Shown here: positions 33,105 through 47,967 of the stretch, piece by piece
Position numbering within the stretch: position 1 is the stretch's first letter
Layout of the letters: every line of letters starts with the position of its first letter
Source: Planococcus maritimus
GTDB taxonomy: Bacteria; Bacillota; Bacilli; Bacillales_A; Planococcaceae
Reading direction: 5' to 3'
DNA: 64,000 nt
NCBI RefSeq assembly: GCF_001592825.1
Contig: NZ_LTZG01000068.1
Span: 1 to 64,000, forward strand
Program-made: the position numbers and the translations under genes
The notes under the pieces: model-generated
What the model was told of the DNA's origin: nothing
What the model saw: only the letters and a program-made list of their open reading frames with translations
The model's database searches: none

Positions 33105-33375
33105 AGCAAATGGAACACAGCATTCACAGAGAGCCGGGGCGGTGGAAGCCGGTAATGCTACCAGATGCGACATCCCCTCTGAGTGGAATGCTGAAAGGCC
33201 AAGGCCCTTTAGGTGTTCCCGGTGACTGCAAGCGACGGGTTATCGTTATCAGCGGATAAGAAATTATCCAAGAGGCTGCAAATCGCAGTGAAATAGGGTG
33301 GTACCATGAAGCTTTTTCATCCCTATGCAAAGAAGATGTCTTCTTTGCGTAGGGATGGAAAAGCTTTTTCATTTT
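33105..33375 (+). promoter_or_regulatory. T-box riboswitch of the ilvB-leuD operon, isoleucine type
   Basis: The T-box core AGGGTGGTACCATG lies at 33295-33308. A 26-base-pair terminator stem (33311-33336 with 33339-33364) with a T-run follows. Stem I contains AGAGAG, a GGCGGTGGAAGCC apical element and the specifier region GCGAC-ATC-CCCTCTGAG. Aligned on GAG with the cysteine T-box in this window, the specifier is ATC (33172-33174), an isoleucine codon; a CTC (Leu) triplet is present three bases later but out of register. The terminator could be read through only when uncharged tRNA-Ile binds. Confidence 0.92.
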
Positions 33376-33413
33376 GGTACTTCCAAAGGCTTAAGTAAAA
33401 GGAGGCGGAAAGA

Positions 33414-35143
33414 TTGGGAGTAAACGTAAAAGTCAGAGAAGAACTCAAACAGGAATTGGCCGGCAGCGGGGCGGATGTATTAATTCAATCATTGAAACAG
33501 CAAGGTGTTGAGATCATTTTTGGCTACCCAGGAGGTGCGGTTTTGCCAATCTACGATGCATTGCATCGAAACCCCATCCGCCACATACTAGCAAGACATG
33601 AACAAGGTGCTATCCATGCAGCGGAAGGCTACGCTAGAGTGTCCGGGAAAACAGGAGTGGTCATTGCTACCTCTGGACCAGGGGCGACAAACCTTGTCAC
33701 CGGCATAGCGGATGCCATGCTCGATTCCTTGCCGCTTGTCATCTTCACTGGACAAGTTGCTACTTCAGTCATCGGGACCGATGCTTTCCAGGAAGCGGAT
33801 ATTGTCAGCATTACTCAGCCAATCACCAAACATAATTACCAAGTAAAGAAAACGGAAGATTTGCCGCGTATCATTAAGGAGGCATTTTTCATCGCATCGA
33901 CAGGACGCCCGGGACCGGTCCTTGTCGACATCCCAAAAGACGTCGCCACTACTTTATTCGCAGGAAAAGAAGAACAGGCAGATGCAGATGTCTACTTGCC
34001 AGGGTACCAACCGACGATTTCGCCGAATTACTTGCAGATCCAAAAAGCTGTGCAATTGCTGTCTAAGGCGACAAAGCCGGTGATCCTTGCCGGTGCCGGA
34101 GTACTAGCTGCGAAAGCTTCTGAAGAGCTTCACACCTTTGCAGAACAGCATCAAATTCCGATCGTCAATACGCTCCTCGGACTCGGGACAGTCGGTGGCG
34201 ATCATGAATTGTTCCTAGGAATGGGTGGAATGCACGGAACTTATGCTGCGAATACAGCCATTTGTGAATGCGACGTGCTAATGAACATCGGGGCCCGCTT
34301 CGACGACAGGCTCACCGGCAATTTGGCATCATTCGCGCCGAATGCAGAAGTCATTCACGTCGATATCGACCCGGCGGAAATCGGGAAAAATGTCCCGACG
34401 GCCATCCCGATCGTATCGGATGCCAAAGCCGCTTTAGTGGAACTATTGAAAAGTAATTTCGAAAGCCCGAATACAACAGAATGGCGAAACAAGCTTCATG
34501 CTTACAAAGAAGCTTATCCGCTTCAGTATCACCAGAAAGAGCGCGTTGGCATCATGCCTCAGCAAGCCGTCGAATTAATCCACCGGTTGACAGGGGGAGA
34601 TGCGATCGTTACGACGGATGTCGGCCAACACCAAATGTGGACGGCTCAGTATTACCGCTTCAACAACCCGCATAACTGGGTGACATCCGGCGGGCTTGGG
34701 ACGATGGGCTTTGGCTTTCCCGCAGCGATTGGGGCGAAGTTCGCAAGGCCGGAAGAAACGGTTGTAGCGGTAGTCGGCGATGCCGGATTCCAAATGACTT
34801 TGCAGGAATTGTCGCTATTGCAGGAATACCGGTTGCCGGTAAAAATCGTCATCTTGAACAACCAAAGTCTTGGCATGGTTCGCCAGTGGCAAGAAACCTT
34901 CTACGAAGAACGTTATTCCCAATCGATGATGCCAGTACAGCCAGATTTTGTGAAACTGGCAGCCGCTTATGATATTGACGGCTATAAAGTCGAAACGATG
35001 GAAGAAGCGGAAGCAGTATTTAAAGAAGCGTTTGAATCGGATGGCCCAGCGCTCATCGATTGCCGGGTAATCCAGCTCGAATGCGTCTATCCGATGGTGG
35101 CGCCAGGCAAAGGGCTCAACGAAATGATCGGGGTGAAAGGCGA

Positions 35144-35147
<4 letters not shown>
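33414..35147 (+). CDS. ilvB: acetolactate synthase large subunit
   Basis: IlvB condenses pyruvate with pyruvate or 2-oxobutyrate, the first common step to valine, leucine and isoleucine. It is a ThDP enzyme. The [14 protein letters not shown] segment, the catalytic glutamate in [15 protein letters not shown] (about Glu63), and the ThDP-binding [12 protein letters not shown]...ILNN motif near residue 450 are present. FAD-binding residues are expected in the middle domain. TTG start with GGAGG 8 bases upstream. At 577 residues it is full length. It is the first gene behind the T-box and overlaps ilvH. Confidence 0.96.
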
Positions 35148-38247
<3,100 letters not shown>

Positions 38248-38275
38248 AAAGCAAACCCACAGAGGAGGAATTACT

Positions 38276-39376
38276 ATGGAAAAGACAATCGCAGTATTGC
38301 CAGGAGATGGCATCGGACCAGAAGTAACAGAGGCGGCAGTAAAGGTGCTAAAATCCATTGCGATGCGCTACGGCCACACATTCCATTGGAAATTCGCAGC
38401 CATCGGGGGAGCGGCAGTCGATCAATTCGGCAGCCCGCTACCGAAAGAAACCGTTGAAGCGTGCGAAGCGAGCGATGCGATCCTCCTCGGTGCGGTAGGC
38501 GGCCCGAAATGGGACCAAAACCCCGCAGAACAACGCCCGGAAAAGGGGCTATTGAGTATCCGCAAACACTTCGATTTGTTTGCCAACGTCCGCCCTGTCA
38601 AGGCGGTACCGGCACTTCTCGGATCTTCCCCATTAAAAGAAGACATCGCGCGTGAAGTGGACATGGTCATCGTCCGTGAATTGACTGGCGGCTTGTATTT
38701 CGGTGAACCAAAACGCCATAACGAAAATTCCGCGGTCGATACACTTGTCTACACGCGGGCGGAAATCGAACGCATCGTCGACCAAGCATTTGAAATGGCC
38801 CGTTCGCGCCGCGGCAAATTGGCTTCCGTCGACAAAGCGAATGTCCTTGAGTCCAGCAAGCTTTGGAGAAAAGTCGTTGAAGAACGAAAGGCAGGCTATC
38901 CGGATGTGGAAGTTGAACACATGTTAGTCGATTCGGCGGCCATGAAATTAATCACCAATCCACGAGCGTTCGACGTTGTCGTGACGGAGAATATGTTCGG
39001 CGATATCTTGAGCGACGAAGCATCGGTCATCACCGGTTCACTCGGCATGCTGCCGTCTGCGAGCATCCGTTCAGACGGCTTCGGCTTGTACGAACCCGTA
39101 CACGGCTCGGCACCGGACATCGCCGGACAAAACAAAGCAAACCCGTCAGCAGCGATTTTGTCGGCAGCGATGATGGTGCGCCAATCATTCGGCATGGATT
39201 CAGAAGCATCGGCAATTGAAGATGCGGTCATGAGCGTATTGGAAGATGGCTACTGCACTGGCGATTTGTCGGCTTGCGGCAATAAAGTCATCTCGACGGA
39301 ACGCTTCGTAGAGAAAGTCATCGAGGAATTGGAACGGGAATTCGTGTCGGAACACATCATGTTTTCCTACGTGTAA
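38276..39376 (+). CDS. leuB: 3-isopropylmalate dehydrogenase
   Basis: LeuB oxidises and decarboxylates 3-isopropylmalate with NAD. The family signatures are [10 protein letters not shown] (residues 8-17), the substrate site [12 protein letters not shown], and DNMLFGD-like [14 protein letters not shown]. The NAD-type adenine loop includes [12 protein letters not shown]. At 366 residues the length is typical. It is preceded by an AGGAGG site and follows leuA by 28 bases. Confidence 0.96.
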   Translation: MEKTIAVLPGDGIGPEVTEAAVKVLKSIAMRYGHTFHWKFAAIGGAAVDQFGSPLPKETVEACEASDAILLGAVGGPKWDQNPAEQRPEKGLLSIRKHFDLFANVRPVKAVPALLGSSPLKEDIAREVDMVIVRELTGGLYFGEPKRHNENSAVDTLVYTRAEIERIVDQAFEMARSRRGKLASVDKANVLESSKLWRKVVEERKAGYPDVEVEHMLVDSAAMKLITNPRAFDVVVTENMFGDILSDEASVITGSLGMLPSASIRSDGFGLYEPVHGSAPDIAGQNKANPSAAILSAAMMVRQSFGMDSEASAIEDAVMSVLEDGYCTGDLSACGNKVISTERFVEKVIEELEREFVSEHIMFSYV

Positions 39377-39395
39377 ATGGAAGGGGCACTCTGCA

Positions 39396-40814
39396 ATGGC
39401 AAAAACGATTATTGAAAAAATCTGGGAACAGCATATTGTATTCGAAGAACCGGGAAAACCCGACTTGTTGTATATCGATCTTCATCTCCTGCATGAAGTC
39501 ACCTCGCCACAGGCATTTGAAGGCTTGCGCTTGAATGGCCGGAAAGTGCGGCGCCCGGATCTGTGCTTTGCGACGATGGATCATAACGTGCCGACGCGCA
39601 ACCGCTCGGTCATCAAGGACCCGATTTCCCGCAAGCAAATCAAGACGCTTCAGGAAAACTGCGATGAGTTCGGCGTGCCGCTGGCGGGGATCAATCACCC
39701 CGACCAAGGCATCGTCCACGTCATCGGCCCGGAACTCGGCCTCACGCAGCCCGGCAAGACGATTGTCTGCGGCGATAGCCATACCTCTACCCACGGCGCA
39801 TTCGGCGCTTTGGCTTTTGGCATCGGGACGAGTGAAGTGGAACATGTCTTGTCGACACAGACGCTTTGGCAGTCCAAGCCGAAAACGATGGAAATCCGCA
39901 TCGACGGGGAACTGGGCTTTGGCGTATCGGCCAAGGACATCATCCTTGCGATCATTTCAACTTATGGTGTCGACATGGGGACGGGGCATATCATTGAATA
40001 TACCGGGGAAGCGATCCGCAACTTATCGATGGAAGAACGCATGACCATCTGCAATATGTCCATCGAAGCGGGTGCACGCGCCGGCCTTGTAAGCCCAGAC
40101 GAAACAACGGTCGAATATTTGCGCGGCAGAAGAAATGTCCCGGAAGGCGAAGCGTTCGAGCGCGAAGCGAAACGTTGGCTGGCGCTTGCGACAGACGAAG
40201 GCGCAAGCTATGACGTGTCGCATACTATTCATGCGGACGACATCTCCCCGTTTGTCACATGGGGAACCAACCCATCGATGGGCTCAGGCATCGCTGAACG
40301 CGTGCCGACAGCGGCGGATTACGATAAGCAGGAAGACCGTGACGCGTTGCGCCAGGCGCTTGCTTATATGCAATTGGAAGAAGGCGCTCCGCTGTCATCG
40401 ATCGCTATCCAGCACGTCTTTATCGGATCGTGTACGAATGCGCGCCTTAGTGATTTGCGGGCAGCGGGTGAAATCGTTAAAGGCAGAACCGTGCATCCGG
40501 CGGTCACGGCGATTGTCGTACCGGGCTCTGAGACCGTTAAGCGCGCTGCCGAAGCGGAAGGGCTTGATGCAGTGTTTTTGCAGGCGGGCTTTGAGTGGCG
40601 TGAAACGGGCTGCAGCATGTGCCTAGCGATGAACGAGGATGCCGTGCCGGCAGGAGAGCGCTGTGCCTCCACATCGAACCGCAATTTTGAAGGGCGACAA
40701 GGCGCCGGTTCCATGACGCATTTGGTATCCCCTGTGATGGCAGCGGCCGCTGCGATTGAAGGTCATTTAACGGATGTCCGTAATTATATGAAAGAACCTG
40801 TGCCGCAGGCTTAA
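39396..40814 (+). CDS. leuC: 3-isopropylmalate dehydratase large subunit
   Basis: LeuC with LeuD isomerises 2- to 3-isopropylmalate using a [4Fe-4S] cluster. Cluster ligands are visible as one cysteine in FIGSCTNAR (near residue 347) and two in GCSMCLAMN (near residue 407). [20 protein letters not shown] and the C-terminal [10 protein letters not shown] are also aconitase-family motifs. At 472 residues it is full length. The gene appears more GC-rich than the ribosomal genes on either side, by eye. AAGGGG precedes the ATG. Confidence 0.96.
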   Translation: MAKTIIEKIWEQHIVFEEPGKPDLLYIDLHLLHEVTSPQAFEGLRLNGRKVRRPDLCFATMDHNVPTRNRSVIKDPISRKQIKTLQENCDEFGVPLAGINHPDQGIVHVIGPELGLTQPGKTIVCGDSHTSTHGAFGALAFGIGTSEVEHVLSTQTLWQSKPKTMEIRIDGELGFGVSAKDIILAIISTYGVDMGTGHIIEYTGEAIRNLSMEERMTICNMSIEAGARAGLVSPDETTVEYLRGRRNVPEGEAFEREAKRWLALATDEGASYDVSHTIHADDISPFVTWGTNPSMGSGIAERVPTAADYDKQEDRDALRQALAYMQLEEGAPLSSIAIQHVFIGSCTNARLSDLRAAGEIVKGRTVHPAVTAIVVPGSETVKRAAEAEGLDAVFLQAGFEWRETGCSMCLAMNEDAVPAGERCASTSNRNFEGRQGAGSMTHLVSPVMAAAAAIEGHLTDVRNYMKEPVPQA

Positions 40815-40832
40815 TGGAAGGAGGAATTGAAT

Positions 40833-41426
40833 TTGAAACCTATCAATGAAATTTCGAGTGTCTTAACGCCGCTCGACCGCAAAAACGTCGATACCGACCA
40901 GATCATTTCAAAGGAATTCCTTAAGCGTATCGAGCGCACAGGATTCGGGAAATACCTGTTCTACCATTGGCGTTTCCACCCAGACGGCACACCGAACGAA
41001 GAGTTTGTCTTAAACGATCCCCGTTTCCAACAATCCGAAATACTGGTGGCTCAGGAAAACTTCGGTTGTGGCTCCTCCCGTGAACACGCACCGTGGGCGA
41101 TTTTGGATTACGGTTTCCGGGTAGTTATTGCCCCGAGCTATGCGGATATCTTCTATAATAACTGCGTCAAAAACGGCATCTTGCCGATTCGCCTGCAAGA
41201 AGCGGAAGTGACCGCCTTGCTGGAAAAAGGCAAACAAGCGCCATACCGCCTGGATGTGGACTTGAGGCAGCAGACCGTCACGGCAGAAGACGGCGCAAGT
41301 TATTCCTTCGATATCGACCCGTATTGGAAAGAGATGCTGTTGAACGGCTGGGATGAGATTTCCTTGACGATCCAGTACGATTCCTATATTCAGGCGTACG
41401 AAGAAAAAATGCAGCAAGCCCAATAA
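40833..41426 (+). CDS. leuD: 3-isopropylmalate dehydratase small subunit
   Basis: LeuD supplies the swivelling substrate-recognition domain of isopropylmalate isomerase. NVDTDQIISKEFLKRIERTGFG near the start and FGCGSSREHAPWAILDYGF near residue 73 are its signatures. Two in-frame TTG codons are possible starts; I chose the second because AAGGAGG lies 8 bases before it, while the first is only 2 bases away. This gives 197 residues. It is the last gene of the operon and has a terminator. Confidence 0.95.
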   Translation: MKPINEISSVLTPLDRKNVDTDQIISKEFLKRIERTGFGKYLFYHWRFHPDGTPNEEFVLNDPRFQQSEILVAQENFGCGSSREHAPWAILDYGFRVVIAPSYADIFYNNCVKNGILPIRLQEAEVTALLEKGKQAPYRLDVDLRQQTVTAEDGASYSFDIDPYWKEMLLNGWDEISLTIQYDSYIQAYEEKMQQAQ

Positions 41427-41434
41427 AAGTATCG

Positions 41435-41473
41435 CCGCTCTTTGCCCTTTCTAAGGCAGGGAGCGGTTTTTTT
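41435..41473 (+). terminator. terminator of ilvB-leuD
   Basis: CCGCTC pairs with GAGCGG, with an inner TGCC/GGCA continuation, followed by seven T. Confidence 0.9.
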
Positions 41474-41500
41474 AATGCCATTGAAAGCCATTTCGCTGTG

Positions 41501-41529
41501 TTGACATCATTGTAGAGATTTGTTACTTT
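41501..41529 (+). promoter_or_regulatory. sigma-A promoter of the YuiF-like transporter gene
   Basis: A perfect TTGACA and TACTTT are separated by 17 bases. A small hairpin CTTTAG-CAAA-CTAAAG (41547-41562) lies in the leader and includes the first bases of the AAAGGAG ribosome site. Confidence 0.7.
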
Positions 41530-41574
41530 AGTAGAGGACTTTAACGCTTTAGCAAACTAAAGGAGAAATGAACA

Positions 41575-42900
41575 ATGAATGCAGTTATTATCGCTGTGTT
41601 AGTAATGCTGGTTCTGAGCTTGCTTCGGGTCAATGTGGTGTTTGCCTTATTGATCGGCGCACTGGCTGGAGGACTTAGTGGAGGGCTTAGCTTCACTGAC
41701 ACGCTGACATCTTATACAGACGGACTTGGGGCGGGAGCGACCATTGCACTCAGCTACGCCATGCTCGGTGGATTCGCCGTCGCGATTTCACGTACCGGCA
41801 TTCCGGAGCTGCTCGTTGCGGGCGTATTGAAACTGGTCAATAAAGACGGGGAGGCAACACGCCAGAATTTGGCGAAAGCGCTCATCATCTTTGCGCTGTT
41901 TGCGATGGCCATCTTCTCGCAAAACTTGATCCCGATTCACATCGCCTTTATCCCGCTTCTTGTGCCGCCGATTCTGCACATCTTGAACGAACTGCGCATC
42001 GACCGCCGGCTCATCGCTTCGGTGCTGACCTTTGGTTTGACAGCGCCGTATATTTTATTGCCGTATGGCTTCGGCTTGATCTTCCACGAGATCCTTGCCA
42101 CCCAGATGGAACTGGCGGGCATGCCGATTGATATGGCGGATATTCCAAAAGCGATGGCACTGCCAGTCGCAGGATTATTCCTTGGTTTAGTGGTCGCGGT
42201 GTTTATCTCTTACCGCAAGCCACGGGAATATCGTGAAGCAGCAACTACTACTATAGAAGAAACTCCAGCCCGTACTGCTTCCACCAAGGACGTAATCGTG
42301 ACGGTCGTCGCTTTAATCGCTGCGCTATTCGCACAGATTCAGAGCGATTCGATGATCATCGGCGCACTCGCTGGCATTCTCATCCTCTACGTCTTCGGGG
42401 CGATGAAATGGAAAGAGGCAGATGACGTTCTGACGGCAGGCATGCGCATGATGGCGTTTATCGGCTTTGTCATGATCTCGGCGAATGGTTTCGCTTCGGT
42501 CATTCAAGCGACCGGCGCGATCGATACATTGGTCGAGAATGCAGCGGCCATCTTCGGAGACAATAAAGGGCTAGCGGCACTTGCTATGCTGATTGTCGGT
42601 TTGTTCGTCACGATGGGCATCGGTTCCTCGTTTTCGACCATTCCGATCATCGCAGCGATCTTCGTGCCACTCAGTGTCGAGTTCGGATTCTCGACGCTGG
42701 CCATCATCGCTTTGATCGGCACAGCAGGGGCACTCGGGGACGCCGGGTCGCCTGCATCTGACTCAACGCTTGGGCCGACCGCCGGACTCAATGTCGATGG
42801 GCAGCATAATCATATCTGGGATACAGTCGTTCCGACGTTCCTCCACTACAATATCCCGCTCGTATTATTCGGTTGGATAGCGGTTATGTTGCTCGGTTGA
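41575..42900 (+). CDS. Na+/H+ antiporter-family permease, YuiF-like
   Basis: This hydrophobic 441-residue protein closely resembles B. subtilis YuiF, a member of the NhaC/GntP-related ion transporter group. It has about 11-12 predicted membrane spans, starting at residue 2. The paired motifs SQNLIPIHIAFIPLLVPP and GSSFSTIPIIAAIFVP, and the signature DAGSPASDSTLGPTAGLN near residue 388, are conserved in the family. The substrate is not established; sodium/proton exchange or amino acid transport are both suggested for relatives. It has its own promoter just after the leucine operon terminator, so a link to branched-chain amino acids is only positional. Confidence 0.85.
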   Translation: MNAVIIAVLVMLVLSLLRVNVVFALLIGALAGGLSGGLSFTDTLTSYTDGLGAGATIALSYAMLGGFAVAISRTGIPELLVAGVLKLVNKDGEATRQNLAKALIIFALFAMAIFSQNLIPIHIAFIPLLVPPILHILNELRIDRRLIASVLTFGLTAPYILLPYGFGLIFHEILATQMELAGMPIDMADIPKAMALPVAGLFLGLVVAVFISYRKPREYREAATTTIEETPARTASTKDVIVTVVALIAALFAQIQSDSMIIGALAGILILYVFGAMKWKEADDVLTAGMRMMAFIGFVMISANGFASVIQATGAIDTLVENAAAIFGDNKGLAALAMLIVGLFVTMGIGSSFSTIPIIAAIFVPLSVEFGFSTLAIIALIGTAGALGDAGSPASDSTLGPTAGLNVDGQHNHIWDTVVPTFLHYNIPLVLFGWIAVMLLG

Positions 42901-42931
42901 GTCCGAAAGATTTCGACTATTACCGTATTGG

Positions 42932-42959
42932 TTGAAACTGAAAAGAATCCTGCTATACT
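42932..42959 (+). promoter_or_regulatory. upstream promoter of the S10 operon
   Basis: TTGAAA and TATACT are separated by 16 bases. A terminator-like hairpin follows before the second promoter. Confidence 0.7.
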
Positions 42960-42973
42960 AGTTAAAGCGAATG

Positions 42974-43016
42974 AAAAAGAATTTCGTGCAAAGACTTGCG
43001 GAATTCTTTTTTATTT
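42974..43016 (+). terminator. terminator or attenuator between the two S10 promoters
   Basis: AAAAAGAATT pairs with AATTCTTTTT and continues inward to GCAA/TTGC around a four-base loop, then TTATTTT. It could end the YuiF-gene transcript or attenuate the upstream S10 promoter. Confidence 0.75.
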
Positions 43017-43024
43017 TGTATAAT
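42996..43024 (+). promoter_or_regulatory. second promoter of the S10 operon
   Basis: TTGCGG and a perfect TATAAT are separated by 17 bases. The -35 box lies in the 3' arm of the hairpin. Confidence 0.65.
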
Positions 43025-43465
<441 letters not shown>

Positions 43466-43514
43466 TTGGTAAACGAAAATAATAAACATAAAATTTTGCA
43501 GGAGGTGTGACGAC

Positions 43515-44144
43515 ATGACCAAAGGAATCTTAGGTAGAAAAATCGGTATGACGCAAGTTTTTGCTGAGAACGGTGATTTGATCCCTGTAACTGTAATCGA
43601 AGCTGCTCCAAACGTAGTGCTTCAGAAAAAAACAGTTGAAGTGGATGGCTACGAATCGGTACAACTTGGTTTTGATGACAAGCGCGAGAAGCTTTCGAAC
43701 AAACCAGAGAAAGGCCACGTAGCAAAAGCAAACACTGCTCCTAAGCGCTTCATTCGCGAACTTCGCAATGTAAACTTAGCTGATTACGAGATTGGTCAGG
43801 AAGTCAAAGTAGATGTATTCGCAGAAGGCGATGTAGTAGATGTAACAGGAACTACGAAAGGTAAAGGTTTCCAAGGTGTTATTAAACGCCACGGACAATC
43901 ACGCGGACCAATGACTCACGGTTCACGTTACCACCGTCGTCCTGGTTCAATGGGGCCTGTTGCTCCGAACCGCGTATTCAAACAGAAGAAATTGCCTGGT
44001 CAAATGGGCGGCAACACGGTCACTATCCAAAACCTTCACATCGTGAAAGTGGATGCTGAGCGCAACTTGCTTCTTATTAAAGGGAATGTTCCTGGCGCAC
44101 GTAAATCATTAATCCGTGTTAAGTCGGCTATCAAAGCTAACTAA
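43515..44144 (+). CDS. rplC: 50S ribosomal protein L3
   Basis: L3 initiates 50S assembly and reaches the peptidyl transferase centre with its long loop. That loop is visible as GHGQ-type [19 protein letters not shown] near residue 115, which includes the conserved glutamine. The 209-residue length is standard. An AGGAGG site precedes the ATG. Second gene of the S10 cluster, 49 bases after rpsJ. Confidence 0.98.
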   Translation: MTKGILGRKIGMTQVFAENGDLIPVTVIEAAPNVVLQKKTVEVDGYESVQLGFDDKREKLSNKPEKGHVAKANTAPKRFIRELRNVNLADYEIGQEVKVDVFAEGDVVDVTGTTKGKGFQGVIKRHGQSRGPMTHGSRYHRRPGSMGPVAPNRVFKQKKLPGQMGGNTVTIQNLHIVKVDAERNLLLIKGNVPGARKSLIRVKSAIKAN

Positions 44145-44172
44145 TCACATTTAAGGGAAGGAGGAAACAAGA

Positions 44173-44796
44173 ATGCCTAAAGTAGCGTTACTAAACCAAA
44201 CTGGTTCACAAGTTGGCGATATCGAATTGAACGATCTTGTCTTCGGCATTGAACCAAATGAATCTGTACTTTTCGATGCAGTCGTTGCACAACGTGCTTC
44301 ATTGCGTCAAGGTAACCATAAAGTTAAAAACCGTTCTGAAGTAGCTGGTGGCGGAAGAAAGCCATGGAAGCAAAAAGGAACTGGACGTGCTCGTCAAGGT
44401 TCGATCCGTTCACCACAATGGCGCGGAGGCGGTGTCGTATTCGGCCCAACACCACGCAGCTATAGCTACAAACTTCCGAAAAAAGTCCGTCGCTTGGCTC
44501 TTCGTTCTGCATTGTCTTCGGCTCTAGCAAACGAAAACCTGATGGTACTTGAAGGATTGGCTTTCGACGCACCGAAAACTAAGGAATTCACGAAACTCGT
44601 GACTGACTTGTCTGTCGGCAAGAAAGCATTATTCGTAACAGCTGACCTTGATGAGAACGTGGCACTATCTGCACGCAACATCAAAGGCATGACAGTTGTA
44701 CCGGCAAACGGTATCAACGTATTGGACTTGCTTGGCCATGACAAAGTTGTCATGACTAAAGGAGCCGTAGAGAAAATCGAGGAGGTGCTAGGTTAA
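44173..44796 (+). CDS. rplD: 50S ribosomal protein L4
   Basis: L4 lines the narrow part of the exit tunnel. Its extended loop is present near residue 60 ([17 protein letters not shown]) without the changes I associate with macrolide resistance. In gamma-proteobacteria L4 regulates the S10 operon; whether it does so here is unknown. Its TAA stop shares one base with the rplW start (TAATG). Confidence 0.98.
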   Translation: MPKVALLNQTGSQVGDIELNDLVFGIEPNESVLFDAVVAQRASLRQGNHKVKNRSEVAGGGRKPWKQKGTGRARQGSIRSPQWRGGGVVFGPTPRSYSYKLPKKVRRLALRSALSSALANENLMVLEGLAFDAPKTKEFTKLVTDLSVGKKALFVTADLDENVALSARNIKGMTVVPANGINVLDLLGHDKVVMTKGAVEKIEEVLG

Positions 44797-45080
44797 TGGA
44801 AGCACGTGACATTCTAAAGCGTCCAGTCATTACCGAGCGTTCTTCTGAGGTAATGGCGGAGAAGAAGTACACTTTTGAAGTGGACGTTCGCGCTAACAAA
44901 ACTCAAGTTAAACATGCAGTTCAAGAAGTCTTCGGCGTTCAAGTTGAGAAAGTCAACATCATGAACTACAAAGGCAAATTCAAACGCATGGGCAAACACG
45001 CAGGCTATACAAACAAACGCCGCAAAGCGATTGTAAAATTGACTGCTGATTCAAAAGACATCGAACTATTCGAAATGTAA
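44796..45080 (+). CDS. rplW: 50S ribosomal protein L23
   Basis: L23 sits at the tunnel exit and is the docking site for trigger factor and SRP. The start [16 protein letters not shown] and the conserved [16 protein letters not shown] segment are clear. At 94 residues it has the usual size. Translation is coupled to rplD through the shared base of TAATG; GAGGAGGTG lies before it inside rplD. Confidence 0.97.
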   Translation: MEARDILKRPVITERSSEVMAEKKYTFEVDVRANKTQVKHAVQEVFGVQVEKVNIMNYKGKFKRMGKHAGYTNKRRKAIVKLTADSKDIELFEM

Positions 45081-45127
45081 TTGTATAAGTTCTGAACAAG
45101 AACTAATCAAAGAAGGAGGGAAACAAC

Positions 45128-45958
45128 GTGGGGATTAGAAAATACAAACCTACCACTAACGGTCGTCGTAACATGACGAGTTCGGATTTCGCTGAAATCA
45201 CAACGAACAAGCCTGAAAAGTCGCTTTTGCAACCAACAAAGCGTAAAGGCGGCCGTAATAACCAAGGTAAAATCACTGTACGCCACCACGGGGGCGGACA
45301 TAAGCGCCAATACCGCGTGATTGATTTCAAACGTAACAAAGACGGCATTCCAGGTCGCGTTGCTACGATCGAATACGATCCGAACCGCTCTGCGAATATC
45401 GCACTTATCCATTACGCTGACGGAGAAAAACGTTACATCCTTGCACCAAAAGGTGTTCAGGTTGATACGCAAATCATGTCAGGACCGGAAGCAGACATCA
45501 AAGCAGGTAACGCTTTGCCATTGATCAACATCCCAATGGGTTCTACTATCCACAACATCGAGTTGAAACCAGGCGGAGGCGGCCAATTGGTACGTTCTGC
45601 AGGAGCTTCAGCACAAGTACTTGGTAAAGAAGGAAAATACGTAACAGTTCGCTTGCAATCAGGCGAAGTTCGCATGATCCTTGCTACTTGCCGCGCAACA
45701 ATCGGCGCTGTCGGAAACGAACAGCACGAATTGATCAACATCGGTAAAGCAGGACGTAACCGCTGGAAGGGCAATCGCCCAACAGTCCGCGGATCTGTTA
45801 TGAACCCGAACGATCACCCACACGGTGGTGGTGAAGGACGTTCGCCAATCGGACGTAAATCTCCAATGTCTCCATGGGGCAAACCAACTCTTGGATACAA
45901 AACACGTAAGAAAACGAACAAATCCGATAAATTCATCGTGCGTCGCCGCAAAAAATAA
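45128..45958 (+). CDS. rplB: 50S ribosomal protein L2
   Basis: L2 helps join the subunits and supports the peptidyl transferase centre. The essential histidine region [17 protein letters not shown] is present near residue 225, and the RNA-binding OB/SH3 domain includes [19 protein letters not shown]. At 276 residues the length is normal. The start is GTG with AAGGAGGG upstream. Confidence 0.98.
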   Translation: MGIRKYKPTTNGRRNMTSSDFAEITTNKPEKSLLQPTKRKGGRNNQGKITVRHHGGGHKRQYRVIDFKRNKDGIPGRVATIEYDPNRSANIALIHYADGEKRYILAPKGVQVDTQIMSGPEADIKAGNALPLINIPMGSTIHNIELKPGGGGQLVRSAGASAQVLGKEGKYVTVRLQSGEVRMILATCRATIGAVGNEQHELINIGKAGRNRWKGNRPTVRGSVMNPNDHPHGGGEGRSPIGRKSPMSPWGKPTLGYKTRKKTNKSDKFIVRRRKK

Positions 45959-46018
45959 TTTGATTTCGCTGCGGTTCACCAAAAGAACCGTGGTGCAATC
46001 ACGAAGGGAGGATCCCAA

Positions 46019-46297
46019 ATGGGTCGCAGCTTGAAAAAAGGACCTTTTGTAGACGATCATCTTATGAAGAAAGTCGAAGCGCAAAAGGAATCTGAGAAAA
46101 AACAAGTGATCAAAACTTGGTCTCGCCGTTCTACAATTTTCCCGACATTCATCGGGCAAACAATTGCAGTATACGATGGCCACAAACACATCCCTGTATA
46201 CGTGACTGAAGATATGGTAGGCCATAAACTTGGTGAATTTGCTCCAACACGCAAATACGCAAGCCATGGTGCAGACGATAAGAAAACAAGACGTTAA
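46019..46297 (+). CDS. rpsS: 30S ribosomal protein S19
   Basis: S19 forms the 30S head with S13 and contacts A-site tRNA. The start [20 protein letters not shown] and the segment [18 protein letters not shown]-like [18 protein letters not shown] are typical. At 92 residues it is the normal size. GGGAGG precedes the ATG. Confidence 0.98.
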   Translation: MGRSLKKGPFVDDHLMKKVEAQKESEKKQVIKTWSRRSTIFPTFIGQTIAVYDGHKHIPVYVTEDMVGHKLGEFAPTRKYASHGADDKKTRR

Positions 46298-46316
46298 TTG
46301 AGAGGAGGATTTCCCC

Positions 46317-46658
46317 ATGCAAGCAAAAGCTGTTGCTAGAACAGTACGTATTGCTCCTCGTAAAGTCCGTTTAGTAGTAGATTTAATCCGAGGCAAGCAA
46401 ATCGGTGAAGCGGTCGCGATTTTGAACCACACTCCTAAAGCAGCATCCATTGTTGTTGAGAAGTTGTTGAAATCTGCAGCTGCTAACGCTGAACACAATT
46501 ACGAAATGAACATCGAGAACCTTGTCATCAGCGAAGTATTCGTTGACGAAGGGCCGACTTTGAAGCGTTTCCGTCCACGTGCAATGGGACGCGCGAGCGC
46601 GATCAACAAACGCACAAGCCACATCACACTAGTGGTATCTGAGAAGAAGGAGGGATAA
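46317..46658 (+). CDS. rplV: 50S ribosomal protein L22
   Basis: L22 lines the exit tunnel with a long beta-hairpin, seen here as [19 protein letters not shown] near residue 83. Changes there affect macrolide binding; the residues look wild type. At 113 residues it is standard. GAGAGGAGG precedes the ATG. Confidence 0.98.
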   Translation: MQAKAVARTVRIAPRKVRLVVDLIRGKQIGEAVAILNHTPKAASIVVEKLLKSAAANAEHNYEMNIENLVISEVFVDEGPTLKRFRPRAMGRASAINKRTSHITLVVSEKKEG

Positions 46659-46661
46659 TTC

Positions 46662-47318
46662 GTGGGACAAAAAATTCATCCAATTGGAATGCGAATCGGA
46701 ATCATCCGTGATTGGGAGTCAAAATGGTACGCTGAAAAAGACTACGCGACACTCCTTCACGAAGATTTGAAGATCCGTGAATATATCGAAACACGTTTGA
46801 AAGAAGCTTCAGTTTCGAAAATCGAAATCGAACGCGCTGCAAACCGTGTGAACGTTACAATCCACACTGCTAAGCCAGGTATGGTAATCGGTAAAGGTGG
46901 CTCTGAAGTAGAAGTACTTCGTACGCAACTGAACTCGATGACTGGCAAGCGTGTACACATCAACATCGTAGAAATCAAACGAGCTGACCTTGATGCGAAA
47001 TTGGTCGCTGAAGGAATCGCACGTCAACTAGAAAACCGTGCATCTTTCCGTCGTGCTCAAAAACAAACGATCCAACGTACAATGCGTTCAGGCGCTAAAG
47101 GGATCAAAACTCAAGTATCTGGACGTCTAGGCGGAGCTGACATTGCCCGTGCTGAGTCCTACAGCGAAGGAACTGTTCCGCTCCATACATTGCGCGCAGA
47201 CATCGACTACGCACACGCTGAAGCAGACACTACTTATGGTAAGCTTGGCGTAAAAGTATGGATCTATCGCGGTGAAGTCCTTCCAACCAAGAAGAAATCT
47301 GAGGAAGGAGGCAAATAA
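46662..47318 (+). CDS. rpsC: 30S ribosomal protein S3
   Basis: S3 forms part of the mRNA entry site and helicase. The KH domain has the [16 protein letters not shown] loop near residue 69. The C-terminal domain begins near residue 120 ([20 protein letters not shown]). The start is GTG with GGAGGG upstream, 4 bases after rplV. Length is 218 residues. Confidence 0.98.
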   Translation: MGQKIHPIGMRIGIIRDWESKWYAEKDYATLLHEDLKIREYIETRLKEASVSKIEIERAANRVNVTIHTAKPGMVIGKGGSEVEVLRTQLNSMTGKRVHINIVEIKRADLDAKLVAEGIARQLENRASFRRAQKQTIQRTMRSGAKGIKTQVSGRLGGADIARAESYSEGTVPLHTLRADIDYAHAEADTTYGKLGVKVWIYRGEVLPTKKKSEEGGK

Positions 47319-47319
47319 T

Positions 47320-47944
<625 letters not shown>

Positions 47945-47967
47945 TAATTCGAGAGGAGGTTGCAAGT

